From the NCBI GenBank assembly GCA_016800925.1, contig JABCPU010000063.1:62001-126000 (forward strand): a stretch of DNA of 64,000 bases, in the 5' to 3' direction. Shown piece by piece: positions 14,455 through 26,906 of the stretch. A program made the translations under genes and the position numbers. Under the pieces are notes generated by a model, which was given only the letters and a program-made list of their open reading frames with translations, was not told the origin of the DNA and did no database searches. The DNA comes from Suillus spraguei (lineage: Eukaryota; Basidiomycota; Agaricomycetes; Boletales; Suillaceae). The stretch's first letter is position 1, and the number at the start of each line of letters is the position of its first letter.

Positions 14455-17400
14455 TTATAATGAAGTATCCGATTTCTGACTTATACTTTGTGTCCCATAA
14501 GCAGATCCCGAACTCGACCTTGATAGGAAAGCCGTTGACGTCATACTCGGAGATCGCAACCGCCGAGTCGGCGTAACGACCTTCAGAAAATTATCCGATG
14601 GGATCCTGTCTTTAGGCCATCCTCTAGGAGAATAGTTGGATTGCGATTCGGGGGGTGTCGTATCTTGTGGATCGTGGGATGGAGTCATAGGGGTGAGAGA
14701 TAAGAATGTTGACCATATACGAATGCTGCCATCATGCCCGCCTACAGCAAACGCAAAAGGGTCACCTGCGAGGCTATTGCATGATATACAAGTCAAATCC
14801 TGGTCAGGGTTCTTAGGGTAGATGTGGTGAAGAAGATTAGCTGATTCTCGATCCCAAATGAGGATATCTCCGGCTATATAACATCATCAGCAGAGATTAG
14901 AATAAAAAATCAGCACAAAACGTACCTTTTCCAGCGCCGAGTATGAACTGATCGTTCTTGCCGCCAAACGTTAATCCAACGTATTCAACGGAGACTGGAG
15001 ATGAAAATGCATGACGAAAGGTGAGTCTCGCACAATTACGGGCGGCCCGACCCCGGCCCCCGACCAAATCCATCTTCCAGAGCTGAGGGGGGGACTGTAG
15101 TTCAGAGCATAAGCGGAAACCATGTTATTTTGCATCGCGAACTACGAACCTGATCCTCGAACGAAAAGAGGATGTGGGTGTTGTTTCTTGCCAGTTTAAC
15201 GTCATTTACATCCTGAAAAAGTGGTATTTGACTTTACGGGTCGTATGTCAGGGGTGTTGTTATTAGGATGTTAGCAAGCAGTAGCCCACCTTTCACAAAG
15301 ACCTGTACGCATATTATACACTGAAATGTTTTCGTGAGCCGTCATCGATCTTCACATGGGTGGGTCACCTGCCTATAATGCGCTTTTCTACTCTTGCAGG
15401 GCGACTAGGATGGAGTCCATTAGGCGCTTCCCCTATAGGACCAATGCCTATTATACGATGGCCATCCGATGTAACAACGATCCGTCGAAGTTGGACACGT
15501 CCGAAGCTGTAGGTTTCAAGGACCTTCTCGGATGCTTTGGATTAAGTTTGGCTTCGAAAATGTAGTATTTACCTCTCCATCCTTGTCCTAAGGAATGTCA
15601 CGTTTCCCGATCTTGTATAATGTGGACAAGACGTACTAGTTTCACAATTTCACTCCCCTCGACAGACAGGATAGACACTTGTCGATTATTAGGATTTTGA
15701 AGTGACGTACACAGTTTAGTATCACTTACTATCTCCAAGAGGCACCCACTGCAAGAACTTGACGATATGTGGCCGACGGATTGTTTTCAAACAAATGCCA
15801 TCCTGAGACACTGCTTGAGAACGGACCAGAAATTTCAAACCACAACTTACCTTTGCCCAGATCTTGATGCCACGGGGAGACCTGGTTAACAAGTGGCTAC
15901 CACTTGCGGACCTGTTCAGATACTTGATCGTCGTGGTGACAATAGCAACATCACGAAAATTCACGGACCAGAGTATTTGCTCCGTAAAGCCTCTCTCATG
16001 GTAAAGAACATGGTTATCAGTGGACGGTTCCTGAAGCACATAACGGTCAGGTCCTTCCAATTTTGTGAGACTAGTATGTAAAACAGCACTCACGGCGACC
16101 TTGAAGATACATGCTGTTGAATCCCAGCTATTATTATCAACGCGCAATGTTAACAAGGGTACATAACAATGATAAGAAGATTTCTGGAATTACCTTGCCG
16201 TCGCGAGGTACTTTCCATCAGGGGAGAATTGCAAGTCTCTCACGAGTGCTTGATGAGGCGAGATATCTTCTGTGCATTCCAAATTCCGCAACTTTTGGGA
16301 GAGAGCAGAAAGATTATAACGTCGAACTACGTTTCCTCCTATCGAAGGGGTGCGGGAAGCAGGGTTTGAATGCAGCATCCAATCAAGAGATTGCGAGCCA
16401 TAAGTTCTCGGGTATGACTGCATTGATATAACGGTCCGAACAGCCTTCTTGAAGCGTTCTCGAGCACGAGATCGTCTAGCCTCATCTTGTTCATCTGGCG
16501 TTGTCTCCGAGACAATTGATACTACATCCTCCTGACTCGAGGGAGATACTATAGAGACGCCGCATGAAGTTGGGACTGCGTACTGAATATTGTCATCATC
16601 TGTTGTTCTCTCAAATGGTTTGGCATGAGGGGGTCGCCGAATGTACAAAGGAAGTCCACGGAAATTTGAGTATAGACGGTAGGCGATCGCCCGTATGGGT
16701 GCAGTGATATGTTTGATTGTTTCCAACATGAGGTCTTCTAGCCATATGTGACCGTGATGGTGTATGGCTACAAATCGTTCTGACACCATCCAGCACAAGG
16801 AGGAAGCCAGTCCGATGGACGTAATTGTCTGCCACGATTAGATAAGAGCTTGTCGTACGGCAGGATAAGCAATAAACGTACTGCGAATATAGTGATCAGA
16901 ATGGGCGTGACCATATTCTACGGGCCAATAAATAGTAAGCGACTTTGTCGTAAAAAGTGAGGATTCTTACGGACATCACTTATCGTGTATGTGACCAATA
17001 TGAGTCCCACAAAAAAGCACATAACTGCATTAACGAGTAACACGAGAGGGGATCGCCTGATCCATGTCAACAGCCACCAGGGTACTCTGTGATTTGGCGA
17101 GCGGCTTAATTTTTCCAAGTTATTATAACTCAAACAGGCAAAAATAATAAGGCACTCACTGTATAGCCTGCGTCCACGCCAAACCAAGTAGACTGGTCGC
17201 TATTGCTGTAACGCTGAAAACTAGCGACGAAAACCAAGATGCATTTACAGATATTTCCAGCCCGGTGCTGGCGTTAGAATATGATAGTTGTAAAAGTGTT
17301 GCGGTGACAATCGAAAATATGGTACCAAATGTTGCCAGGTTAGAAAGATTAGAAGCCGCATACTGTTGTGAAAGCTGAATGGTTGGGACACCTGCCTCTG

Positions 17401-18522
17401 CCATTTCAGTTACCAGTAGGCGCCTGTTTTAACAATGTAATTACCGATATCTATGAACATCGATAAATTCGATGCTACAACATCGATATGACTTCCGATT
17501 TCCGCTGTAAGTCCGTGGACGTATTGCTGCACAGAAGCAAGCCGAAAATGGCCTATGTGAAAGATTCAGCCCGACAAACTCAAACTTGAACGAACATTGC
17601 GTATTTTATCGTACCTTTATACTCCGTTAAACAGGAAGCCCGATACTGAATTTTTGTTAACCCAGCGTCACAGCCAAAAAGAGCTCTTACTTCGAGTTCT
17701 GCCGCAAATGCGTGAATTGAACTATTCACCGCATCATCCCTGAACTCAGGGAAATCGTTCAAACTATGCAATAGCATGCGGAGATCTCGTGCAAACCCCT
17801 CAAATTCCTGGGGGATGGCTTCAGTCGCGAGTCCATCTTCTGCTATGAACGCTTGAAATTCGAGAGCTTCGTGGTGAGCCTTGCCGCGTCGATCCATGAA
17901 GTTTGGATTGACGAGGGTTTCTCTGGACTGGCGTGCGATCTTCCCAGGAAATAGATTGGCTGTGTTGTCCCGGAAGATGAATAAGAGTCGAACGAGTCGT
18001 TCACGAAGTCTTGATGCAGCCAGTAATAATGCAGCCGAGCTGCCCAATTGACGGGCGCCGTTATCAAAATTACGGAGCTGCAAGGAAGTGTAAATATAAC
18101 AATATTTCGCAGAAAACCACTAACCTCTTTGTCCAATCTTTCAATGCGCCTTTCGAAGCGTGAAAGGGTCAACCACAATCAGTCAAAAAAGCGAGTGGTC
18201 GAATGGACTACTTACTGCTCAAAATTCTTGAACATCTCTATACCTTCTAAAACTCGCCTTTCTTCCGAGCTAATTGGATCTTAAAAATGGTCAATTGAAA
18301 AAGCCCTCAAAATAGATATACTCACATTGTTTCCCCTTGTCTGTACTCTGCTGCGGTCTTCCCTCGACTGTTGCAGAGTCGCGAGCGACCATCTCCCTTA
18401 GCACTCCGAGAAATTCATGTAGCGTTTCTTTGCGCTTCGAGTCCAAGGTAAGCTCAGGATCTGTTGCGCGACAGTGAGTAGGAAAATGTGATCTATGGTT
18501 TTTTAAAGGTACCAGGAGGCAT
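14455..18522 (-). CDS. Membrane-anchored WD40 repeat protein (GID7/WDR26-like propeller, DUF6535-like N-terminal part)
   Basis: A multi-exon gene starting at ATG 18522, whose first exon is only MPP plus one base. In order: a charged helical N-terminus (ELTLDSKRKETLHEFLGVL; EERRVLEGIEMF; SRFERRIERLDKEV); a conserved soluble helical block (NGARQLGSSAALLLAASRL, LVNPNFMDRR, PQEFEGFARDLRMLLHSL, HIDVVASNLSMFIDIGVPT); two to four hydrophobic helices (FSSLVFSVTAIATSLLGLAW; PLVLLVNAVMCFFVGLILV; VTPILITIFAV); then WD-type blades (LVRDLQFSPDGKYLATARWD; LYHERGFTEQILWSPSG; GRVQLRRIVVTSDGHRIIG; ILFSFEDQSPPQLWKMDL; FAVGGHDGSIRIWST). The C-terminus is Ser/Pro-rich. In yeast Gid7 is part of the GID/CTLH ubiquitin ligase, but a membrane-anchored propeller is a basidiomycete variant whose role I cannot assign. 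Exon joins I checked (MPP|DPELT, DIG|VPT) keep frame. Confidence 0.75.
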
Positions 18523-20480
18523 AATGAATCCGGAGGAATCTTTGGATTGATGAGTCTCTCGTCGAAGAAGGATGAATTTAAGTTGGAGTACGTAGTCTTT
18601 ATAACATAGATACCTTTAAGGTCCGCATATCCTGAAATGGAATACGGGAATAGACTTCATGCAGCCATGAGGTCGATTAAGAGGCCGCAATGAGAAAGTA
18701 ATCCCACAGCGGATGTCCGTTACGTCGGGAAAGTAACGTTTCCCCGAAGGTCGACAACCAAATGCAGCACCGCGGAAGGACCAACTGCTGTAAGGGGCCA
18801 GATAACACAGCCAAGTGTGAGGCAGTGGTGTTAATGTTTTCAAAGGACAACGGAAGCTATCTTCCCAAGTTCTGGCCATTGGATCCACAACTGGCAGATG
18901 CCATGAGGTATGCCGTTAGTACTTCTTGCAAAAATTAACTGTGAAGTAACTTCAGGGACAATACGGCCGACAGCAGAGCATGATGCTATATGATAAGAAC
19001 TCAGGAGTGGCGTTGTAGAAAACGATCAATCAGCACTCCGCTTTATCACCCGAGAAATTTCCTAGTCCGAGATCTTGGTCAAAGACTTCAGTCTTTTGTA
19101 ATATATGCAGAGCGAGGCGCTCGTACCTCAAGATAGAATCCGACACCACCGGAGAGAGATATGGTTGTGGCACTCACGTTATCCTTCTGGTCAGCAACCA
19201 GGAGCTCTCCTCATTAGTACGAATTTGATTTATGAAATCGCAATCAGAGGTAGCCAATTTCATTTTACCCAGATAAGTCTGGTCCCTTCGAAGTGTAAAC
19301 CTTTCAATCATGTAGTGATGAGTTGATTAGGCCACAACGTTTTTATACGGCCAGGACCAATGGATTCTCTCATCGCGTAAATGTTCCCTCTTCGCTAAGA
19401 TAGAGTCGTGAGTACTATGTAGCCGCGATTTATTGCGATACCGAGGAGCACGTATGACAACACACTGACTCACTGAGCATAGTAACATCATGATATTGCC
19501 TGTACATGACTTGTAGTGCAACCTAAACCTAGCAGTCTTCACGGCGACCGGTGATTACTTGCACCAATGACTGGACGCCTGGATTTCATCGTGCAACGAA
19601 CGCTTCTGCTGTTCTATACGCTGAAAAAAAATCTTCTGATAGCGCGCCACGGTGATTTGTGCACGAGGTATCCTTGCTTTGGTAGATAGAAGTCGGTAGA
19701 AGAAGGAAGACCTTCTATCAGTGTGACTAGACAGATAAGGCGCATTAAAGCATTGAGCCTTGCGTTACAAAGTTACTGGATAAACACAAGGCTACCGCAA
19801 GTACATTGTGAGAGTGGGGATTTAAGAAATTGCCGCACCTTATCTGTTACTAGTAGTGTGGGAATTGCTGCAATTGCCGTTCACGGCAGCTGCCACTTGG
19901 CAAAAGTAGTGTAAGGCCTATCTTGGCATGAGGAAAAGACGACGTTTTTGCTTGAGGCAAGAGTACTAATTTTGCGCATTGTATGACGCAACATATCCAT
20001 ATCTTCCCAATTGCAATTGAGTACTGCTCATTACATAAAACATCATGGAGCGTCAGTTTTGTTGCTATAGGCGCTCTCGAGTCCTGTATGGTGTTCCCCT
20101 CATCAAGCATGCGATTGAGCAGAAAGTCCGCCGCGTTTAAACCGTCTCCGTTGGGGCCGAGGAAACGAAAATATCCTTAGATGTGGGCCCAAATCTCTGC
20201 TACACTAGTAATAAATGTTACTTAGGAGTTCATATTATTTACATTTGTTCAGGCCGAGCTCATAATGGGAGACCCCGACATCTTTACTGTTCACTTCATC
20301 CTGAGATCTAAAGAAAAAAAATAGGATTGCAATTTTGCAAATTGACATTTGAAAACTAGAATCGCTGAGTTTTACGAAGCACATGCATAATCTCATATGA
20401 AGTCCACTCTTTTCAGTATAGGAGGTGAAAAGGCACGTCGTACAAGCATCTCACCGCAGCATTAACCACACAGCTTCGAT
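18523..20480. other. 2 kb interval without a recognisable gene
   Basis: This covers the promoter side of the WD40 gene and the 3' flank of the Ecm11-like gene. The open frames present (for example 18888-18616 minus, 90 codons; 20110-19850 minus, 86 codons) show no family resemblance and no consistent splice neighbours. I see no tRNA, transposase or clear repeat. Confidence 0.5.
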
Positions 20481-21987
20481 TCACTTCCCCCGGCAAATAG
20501 CGATCAGATCTGTCCTGGCCGATCCCAATCCTCGCCTTAAATGTTCTGTGAGCTGAGCCTGCTCCTCACGGCGATCGCGCACTTGGTCGTCCAGGCGGGA
20601 GTAAAGAGTGACGTTGGCTCTGTATAATGATCAGGAGGCGTGATCATGATCAGTGACTCCACCGCAACACAGGGACATGATACATTTGAAAAGACACGCA
20701 CGTGAGGTTCTCCTTAACGGAGTCGATGATATCTTTGAACTGGTCAACAATTTCTATACAACTTCCATTAGCACCAATTTGAACAACAAATCAGATGTTG
20801 TGTGAACGAGATTTTGACGGAAATTTGATGGGAAAAAAGGGGCAGAAGCAAGACAATGCAAGGGGACAGTGAAGCAACCGCGCACCTTCAGAGCCTTGGA
20901 GCCACTCTTCCCTCGAGCAGGTAGACCACTTCTGAACGAGGCCCATGAAAGTTTCCACACTCAGGAACGTATTCATGTCTGCGAACATGCCATCAAGAGA
21001 TATTTCCTCCGCGGCACCCGCGCCAGGTTGACTCGTTGGAGGTGAAGATTGACGAGTCGTACCATCATCAAGATCAGGCTGCAGTCGAGTATGGTCGACA
21101 ACGGAGTCGTCGGGACGGTTATCTGGCAATTCACGGGAAAACTCGTCGATCCTAACCCGTTTGACTTCACGTATATATTCGACATCATCATGGGGTGAAA
21201 AATCAGCCTCGTCATCCTGAGCACCTTGGATGGTGCGTTTCACCCTGCGCAACATGGGACGAGCGTCAAGGTTTGTCCTGCGAGCGTCAAGCAGCGCTTC
21301 GTCCTCATTTGCTGTCTCTGGCCCGACATCTTCGGGAATTCTCTCAAGAAGCTGTACAGTCTGTGAATTTGCTAAAGAAGATTTTTTGGAGCTGAATGTG
21401 CGTTCGTCATCGTGCTTGCTATCGTGAATAGACCCATAGCTTGGAACAGGCGCTGCGATGACACGAGAAGTAGAGATCAACCCCGAGACGACACCTGCAG
21501 TGGATATATGCGCGTCTTTGAGACCGGAAATAGTCAAATCTCCTCTGTGGGATGCAGATTTGACGACAGGTGACGTGGGTCGAGCGAAGGATATACCAGG
21601 ATTAGATGATGGAACGAAAGGCGAGCCTTTTCCAGGGAATGGAGAGCTAGACCTGCATGAGGGGGCTAATGATTGCATATCAGGGCGATAGATTCCGCTG
21701 AAGCGCGCAGACACGCTTGAGAACGACGCGTCCATGGTTGCTTGATGATCGCCAGAGTCAGGTTTGCCAGCGAGTTTGGGCTTGCTCAATATCCCTGCAA
21801 AGCGAGCCTTCTTAACTGAGTCTGTTTTTGGTTGCATTGAGTCGAGTTCGTTCTGGACACGACTGGTACGTTGGGGTTGGCCTAGGGAATTCTGGTTACG
21901 GAGCGGTGTATTAAGCGGGTGTTCAGTGTCTGTATGAGTAGAAGCACGAGATGCTGAGCGAGGAACAAAAGATTGGCGAGCGCTCAT
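20481..21987 (-). CDS. Ecm11-like meiosis/chromatin protein (C-terminal coiled-coil domain)
   Basis: Starts at ATG 21987 (MSARQSFVPRSASRASTHTD). The first 330 residues are disordered: Ser/Pro-rich, with KKARFAGILSKPK and a bipartite basic run KRVRIDEFSR that could be a nuclear signal. The C-terminal part spans three exons: LSVETFMGLVQKWSTCSREE, then IVDQFKDIIDSVKENL, then ANVTLYSRLDDQVRDRREEQ continuing to GLGSARTDLIAICRGK and a stop at 20481. This helical end, with its W-S-x-C-x-x-E-E-W pattern, resembles the C-terminal domain of yeast Ecm11, a SUMO-linked synaptonemal complex protein. Assignment rests on that short region only. It could instead be another coiled-coil nuclear protein. Splices E|E and T|A are in frame. 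Confidence 0.5.
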
Positions 21988-22552
21988 GACTATCTATTTT
22001 TGTTGCGAACTAGAAAAGAATTTTAACGTTGAAAATGAGAAAGCGATATCGATATTGTTGATGTGACGGTCGATGTTATCTGATCAAGTTGTGGTTATCT
22101 GAGGTTTTGGGTTGTTTGGATCGAAAGCTCTTGCCAAACAAACCGCACCTACAAGTTATAACCGATGCCTGCGTTGCCTTACTACTCTGCATTTAATTCG
22201 CCGGGTGGAATATTTAATGATTTTGCCGCGTTGCAGTAAAGTTAACTTCGAAGGAGTTTATGAAGAGGCTGTATAGTCATGTACGGACTCGGGCTCGACC
22301 ATGATCGGTCACTAATATCAATACAACCACGCTGAAACGACATGGTGCTTTCCGGTCAATCAGTCACAGAAGTATTTGGTTTCGTGGCGCCGCGATGATA
22401 CTGAAAGGGATAACTGTGATTGCACTGCTATGTGATTTTCTAGAAGGGCGGTTATTGGAATTATGTGGCCTCGACCAGAGGTTGTTGTGTCTCAAGCATG
22501 GTCTATATGACATATGCATGTGTACATCACATCACACGAGGCACGCTCGGAT
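21988..22552. other. Intergenic spacer, nothing recognised
   Basis: About 565 bases between the start of the Ecm11-like gene and the stop of the RING gene, both on the minus strand. It should hold the former's promoter and the latter's terminator. No conserved reading frame or repeat is seen. Confidence 0.6.
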
Positions 22553-23631
22553 TCAAAGAGAGAAAACTACCTCTACTTTCAACCCAACCACTCCTCCCCC
22601 TCGACCATCCCATCCAGGTATTTCAGCGCGGCAAACAGGACATCTAAGTATGATGGGTCAAATTATGAATTACAATGGTGGAAAGTGTGAAAGGTAAAAA
22701 TTGACCTTGGAACAGGGGCTCGGTCCATAGCGATCACCATGTTCCGCTTCACTGTGGATTTTACAGCAGCAAAGAGGCATGCTCCACAGCAAATGTGACC
22801 GCAAGGCGTCAGAGTTGCGTTAGTAGGAGGTGAGAAGCAAATGGGACACGTATAAGCGGATAGTGGCTCCGGTGCAGACGATGAAGAAGATGTGGCGTTT
22901 AGGGGAGAAACATGAGGGTTCTGACTTGTAGCTGGTTCGGGTGTGAATGCACCCATCTCTAGGGGGATAGGATCATTGATAAAAATTGGGCGCAGCGAAG
23001 GCAGAGTTCGACGTGGCGGCAATGTAGGACTAACCACAACTGCGTCGTTTGAAAGAACATCGGTAATTTCGGGGACTAATTGAGACGTTCCCCTTTGATC
23101 CACGATGTCGACTTCAGTTCCTACATCTGTAGCATCTGAGTAAGCCTGGGATGCTACTGATTCTTGGGTGAGCGGTGGTTGGTCAACTAGCTCTAGTTCC
23201 TCATCTAGGAATGAGGATGATCCTAGCATGAGATCGGGAGCCATGTTCAAACTCGACAGAAGTGAGCTTGATGTAACCTGTGACGAGGTCGCCTCTACAT
23301 TGTTTTCTGGGAGATTGGAGAGTAGACTTGGAGGTGCTTCATGGGGGCGGTGCATATCGTTCTGCTCTTCGCCGCTGACATCAATTCTGCGTCTCTTTCT
23401 CCTGTGATGTGAGAGGTCTTCTTCTGCATGATCTGATAGCAATGTCGCATCTTCGTTTAGTTTTGGTCCGCCACTCTGTGAACGAGAAGCCTGTGAACTA
23501 CTCCTGGAACTGGTTGCAGAGCGCGGAAGACGATTTCTACTAGTGGATGGCACTGGTAACGATGTAGACGGTGTAGAAGACGTCGTCAGATCTATCATTT
23601 CTGAATTTTTGCATTTTGTCGTCATTGTCAA
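22553..23631 (-). CDS. RING-finger E3 ubiquitin ligase, Slx8/RNF4-like
   Basis: The N-terminal 270 residues are disordered, Ser/Thr/Pro/acid-rich, with a basic patch HHRRKRRRIDV. The start MTMTTKCKNSEMIDLTTS contains MIDLT, a hydrophobic-acidic patch of the type used as a SUMO-interacting motif, and ELELVDQ and VDIVDQR are further candidates. The C-terminal RING is complete: CPICF, then TPCGHICCGAC, then after one intron (VPR|CPVC) CPVCRAEIPGW and the tail GLKVEVVFSL with its stop at 22553. C3HC4 spacing is intact. RING plus possible SUMO-binding motifs suggests a SUMO-targeted ligase in genome maintenance, as in fission yeast Slx8; that is inference. It is divergent to ERV41, with only 160 bases between the start codons. 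Confidence 0.8.
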
Positions 23632-23791
23632 TGATAGTGAAGTCGATAAAGATCAGTAAGACGTAATAATAGTATGACCAGAAGTATTCGGGGTCCTTAT
23701 GACACGTCGGTTAAGTTGAGGCCCAGTGTTTACCACGACTAGTACTACGTATTGACTTCAGCTCGCTCTCCTACTGAGCTTTCTATCATCG
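23632..23791. promoter_or_regulatory. Shared divergent promoter of the RING gene and ERV41
   Basis: The two start codons face away from each other over 160 bases (23631 minus, 23792 plus), so both promoters and 5' leaders must lie here. No TATA box is clear. The right half has pyrimidine-rich stretches (cagctcgctctcctactg) before the ERV41 start, common in basidiomycete promoters. Confidence 0.55.
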
Positions 23792-25644
23792 ATGTCGGGG
23801 GAGAATCAACCCTCTATAATGAGCCAGCTTGATGCTGCCATTCCCCTCGCACGTTTCGACGCTTTCCCAAAACTTCCTTCAACCTATAAAGCCCGCTCAG
23901 AATCCCGCGGTTTCTTCACTCTTTTGGTCGCTCTCATCGCAATCCTACTTATATTAAATGACATCGGAGAGTACATCTGGGGTTGGCCAGATTATGAATT
24001 CAGCATAGACTCTCAAGGCCAGTCCCATTTGAATGTGAATGTCGACATGGTAGTCAATATGCCTTGTCAATGTAAGTCCTTCCATTCCTTTTATCACACG
24101 GCTGCCTCTGAAACCAGAGACGGTTTGCAGTTCTCAGTGTAGACTTGCGTGATGTAGTTGGCGACCGCTTATTTCTCAGCAAAGCGTTCCGTCTGGAAGG
24201 TGTACGTTTGATCTTTCTTCCGCAAGGCGAGCATTCATTTAATTTGCCTTAACAGACTCGTTTCGATGTTGGTCAAGCAACAACTCTCAAGTAAGTCATC
24301 ATTACTTCAAGTTTTTCACCACTAATCGTGACTCAGGGAACATGCCAAGGCTCTTTCTGCTCGTCAGGCAATCTCACAATCCCGAAAATCGCGTGGATTC
24401 TTCTCTTGGTTCCGCCGCGCCGAAACCGAGTTCCGCCCTACATACAACCACGAGACGGATGGAAGTGCATGTCGTATTTTTGGTTCCCTACAGGTCAAGA
24501 AAGTGACTGGTATGTTAAACCCTCTGTGTTTCCGCTCCTCTTACCGATATATAACCAGCTAATTTACACGTCACAACGCTCGGACATGGCTATAATAGTC
24601 ACATGCATGTGGACCACAGTAGTGAGTGGTGGCAACCCTAATCAATGAGTATAGACGCTACAATATTTTCAAGAGATGAACTTGTCCCATGTAATCACCG
24701 AGTTTTCGTTCGGTCCATACTTTCCGGATATTTCTCAACCCCTTGACTACTCATTCGAGATTGCAAAAGAACGTACGTTTTTTTTTCCTGTTTGTTCACA
24801 CTCAGACTCATCGACCAATAGCCTTCATGGCGTACCAATACTTCTTACATGTGGTTCCGACCACATACATTGCCCCCGGAGTCCACTTCTTGAGACAAAC
24901 CAATATAGTGTAACTCACTACACCCGTAAGCTGGAGCACAATGAAGGAATCCCTGGTATTTTCTTCAAGTTTGACCTCGACCCAATGGTCATCACTATCC
25001 ACCAGCGTACAACCTCGTTGGTACAATTCATAATACGGTGGGGAGATCTTCTTGGTCCATTACTCAAAAAACTAATATATGCTCGTAGTTGCGTGGGTGT
25101 CATTGGTGGAGTTTTTACCTGCGCGCAGTACTTCGTTCGTGTCGCTATGCGCGCGGCGGATGCTGTCTCAGGGGCAGATGCCACTCCGGGACTTGTAGCC
25201 GCTGAAGCTACCGGTGTGAAGCGAAGATGGGCCGGCGGACAGCTACGTGTACGTCCCAGTGCACAAAACTCGACAAATATCAGACAAGGCCCAAACTGGA
25301 TTGTCGATGGTCCCCCTTCATCATATGCTTCCTACACGAACACGCCCGTCTCAGGCGGATTCACCGGCCAAAGCCCATATCCCTATTCACCATATGTATC
25401 CCCGCCTGCCTTGACTGGCAGTACGAGTGTCCCACCAACACCAGGAACAGCTGTCGGACTTGGCTTTGGCGGGGCGGCGTTTGGCCCCCCGCCGAGCGGG
25501 AAAGGGCATAGAAAGGGGCAATCAATCAATATCTCACGAAGTATTAGTGGAGGGCTCAGCTCGCCCTTCGCCGTTCCCTCACCACTCATGTCGCCAGCTG
25601 TGGGGCCACCAGGCCCACCACCCTCGGGTAAGAAGGATGATTAA
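23792..25644 (+). CDS. ERV41: ER-Golgi cargo receptor Erv41 (ERGIC2 family)
   Basis: Erv41 pairs with Erv46 to retrieve cargo from early Golgi to ER in COPI/COPII vesicles. Seen: a cytosolic N-terminus with ARFDAFPKLPSTYKARSESR; first membrane helix (GFFTLLVALIAILLI); luminal domain beginning NVDMVVNMPCQ, then LRDVVGDRLFLSKAFRLEG, HVTTLGHGYNSHMHVDHS, HVITEFSFGPYFPDISQPLD, and GIPGIFFKFDLDPM; second membrane helix around CVGVIGGVFTCAQYFVRVA. The MPC-Q-x-LSVDLRD pattern fits Erv41 rather than Erv46, which has a Cys-rich insert. At least six short introns interrupt it; joins at 24075, 24200, 24285 and 24510 preserve frame. After the second helix comes a C-terminal extension of about 150 residues rich in Pro, Ser and Gly (PPPSGKGHRK, PPGPPPSGKKDD) that yeast Erv41 lacks; it is open to the stop at 25644. 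The Maf gene follows 214 bases later. Confidence 0.88.
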
Positions 25645-25858
25645 CGAGATACTTAATAGAGTACTATATACTAGTGTTAAGAGATTTCGGTCGCACAGAC
25701 AATTTGCCGCCAATAACAGATAACAGCTCCCATGTGGTCAATATATGAAGAGTGAGTCGAGTCAGTAAAGAGTCAGGTTGAGGTTGCACACTTGCCAGTG
25801 CCCACGACCCTTGAATAAGCCACAACTTGAAGTCAGACATTGTTTACATCTAAGATCC

Positions 25859-26906
25859 ATGGCACCTCAGCACAATGCCGTTCTATCAACCGCTCTCAAA
25901 ACACCTGCCATCCAGAAACTAACTAACAAGCGCGTCATTCTTGCTTCTGCAAGCCCAAGGAGAAAGGAGATACTTCAAACCCTGGTACGAATCCAGCATT
26001 TTTCTCAAGTCGACCTCTAAATGACATGTAGACAGGGCTTAGCACCCGAGATTGTCCCATCGACGTTTGCTGAGGACCTCCCTTTATCTTCCTTTGAGGA
26101 TATTCATGAATATCCCGTTTCTACCGCGACTCAGAAAGCAGTGGAGGTGTATCAAAGATTACTGGTACGTTCGTTACTTTCAATTCTACTCATATCTCCG
26201 CAACTTGCACAAGACAGATGCGCCAGACGACCCACCCGATCTCGTCATCGGTGGTGTGTATCCTCTGGAAAGTTGCCATCTAAGCGAACTAATATTTTAT
26301 CAGCGGATACTGTCGTCCTCACTCATGCGCTGCCTTCGACAACGATTGAGATGGAGACGGGTGTACGACAAGAGCTTCTCGAAAAACCGTCTTCGAAAGA
26401 GGATAATATGCGCATGCTGATGGACCTGAATGGGGGAATTTGTGAGGTCGTAACGGGCGTTTCACTTGGTATGTGAAAATTACGATTTCTAGGATTTTTC
26501 TGCTGTTCTAATCTCTGTTTCAGTATATCCAATCTTGAGTGCTCCTGGATATGAGATCAAGTAGGGGTTTTTTTTTTTCAAAGTGCCCCATTGACCGAAT
26601 TGCCGTTGCGCACAGGTCTATAGATGAGCGGACGTTGGTGTTTTTCGGGGACAATCCGGATCACGTACTTCAGGCGTACGTGGATAGTGAGGAAGGCATA
26701 GATCGGGCAGGAGGCTTTGCAGTCCAAGTTGGTCTCTCGCGAACTTGTGTATGATGTAATATTCACGCAGACGATAGGGTCGTGGCAACTTACTCGTTCG
26801 CAAGATTAATGGCGACTTTTACAACGTCATGGGTTTCCCTGGGGCGTCATTTTTCAAGCTCTTAGACATCCTCGTTGAGGAAGAAGAAGACTTTCTCGAG
26901 ATATAA
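25859..26906 (+). CDS. Maf-type nucleoside triphosphate pyrophosphatase
   Basis: Maf/HAM1-fold enzyme that hydrolyses non-canonical or modified dTTP/UTP/CTP to the monophosphate (house-cleaning; family knowledge). Exon 1 begins MAPQHNAVLSTALKTPAIQ and carries the signature LASASPRRKEIL. Next exons give IVPSTFAEDLPLSSFEDI, DLVIGADTVVL with the conserved acidic pair, LLEKPSSKEDNMRMLMDLNG, VVTGVSL, FGDNPDHVLQAYVDSEEGID, GGFAVQG, and LLVRKINGDFYNVMGFPGA. It ends LEEEE-type FLEI at 26906. I chose ATG 25859, not the upstream ATG at 25778, because the residues before it (RPLNKPQLEVRHC) do not fit the family. The split codons at VIG|ADT and AVQ|GRG confirm introns. Length about 240 residues is normal. 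An intron near 26568 holds an 11-T run. Confidence 0.88.
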
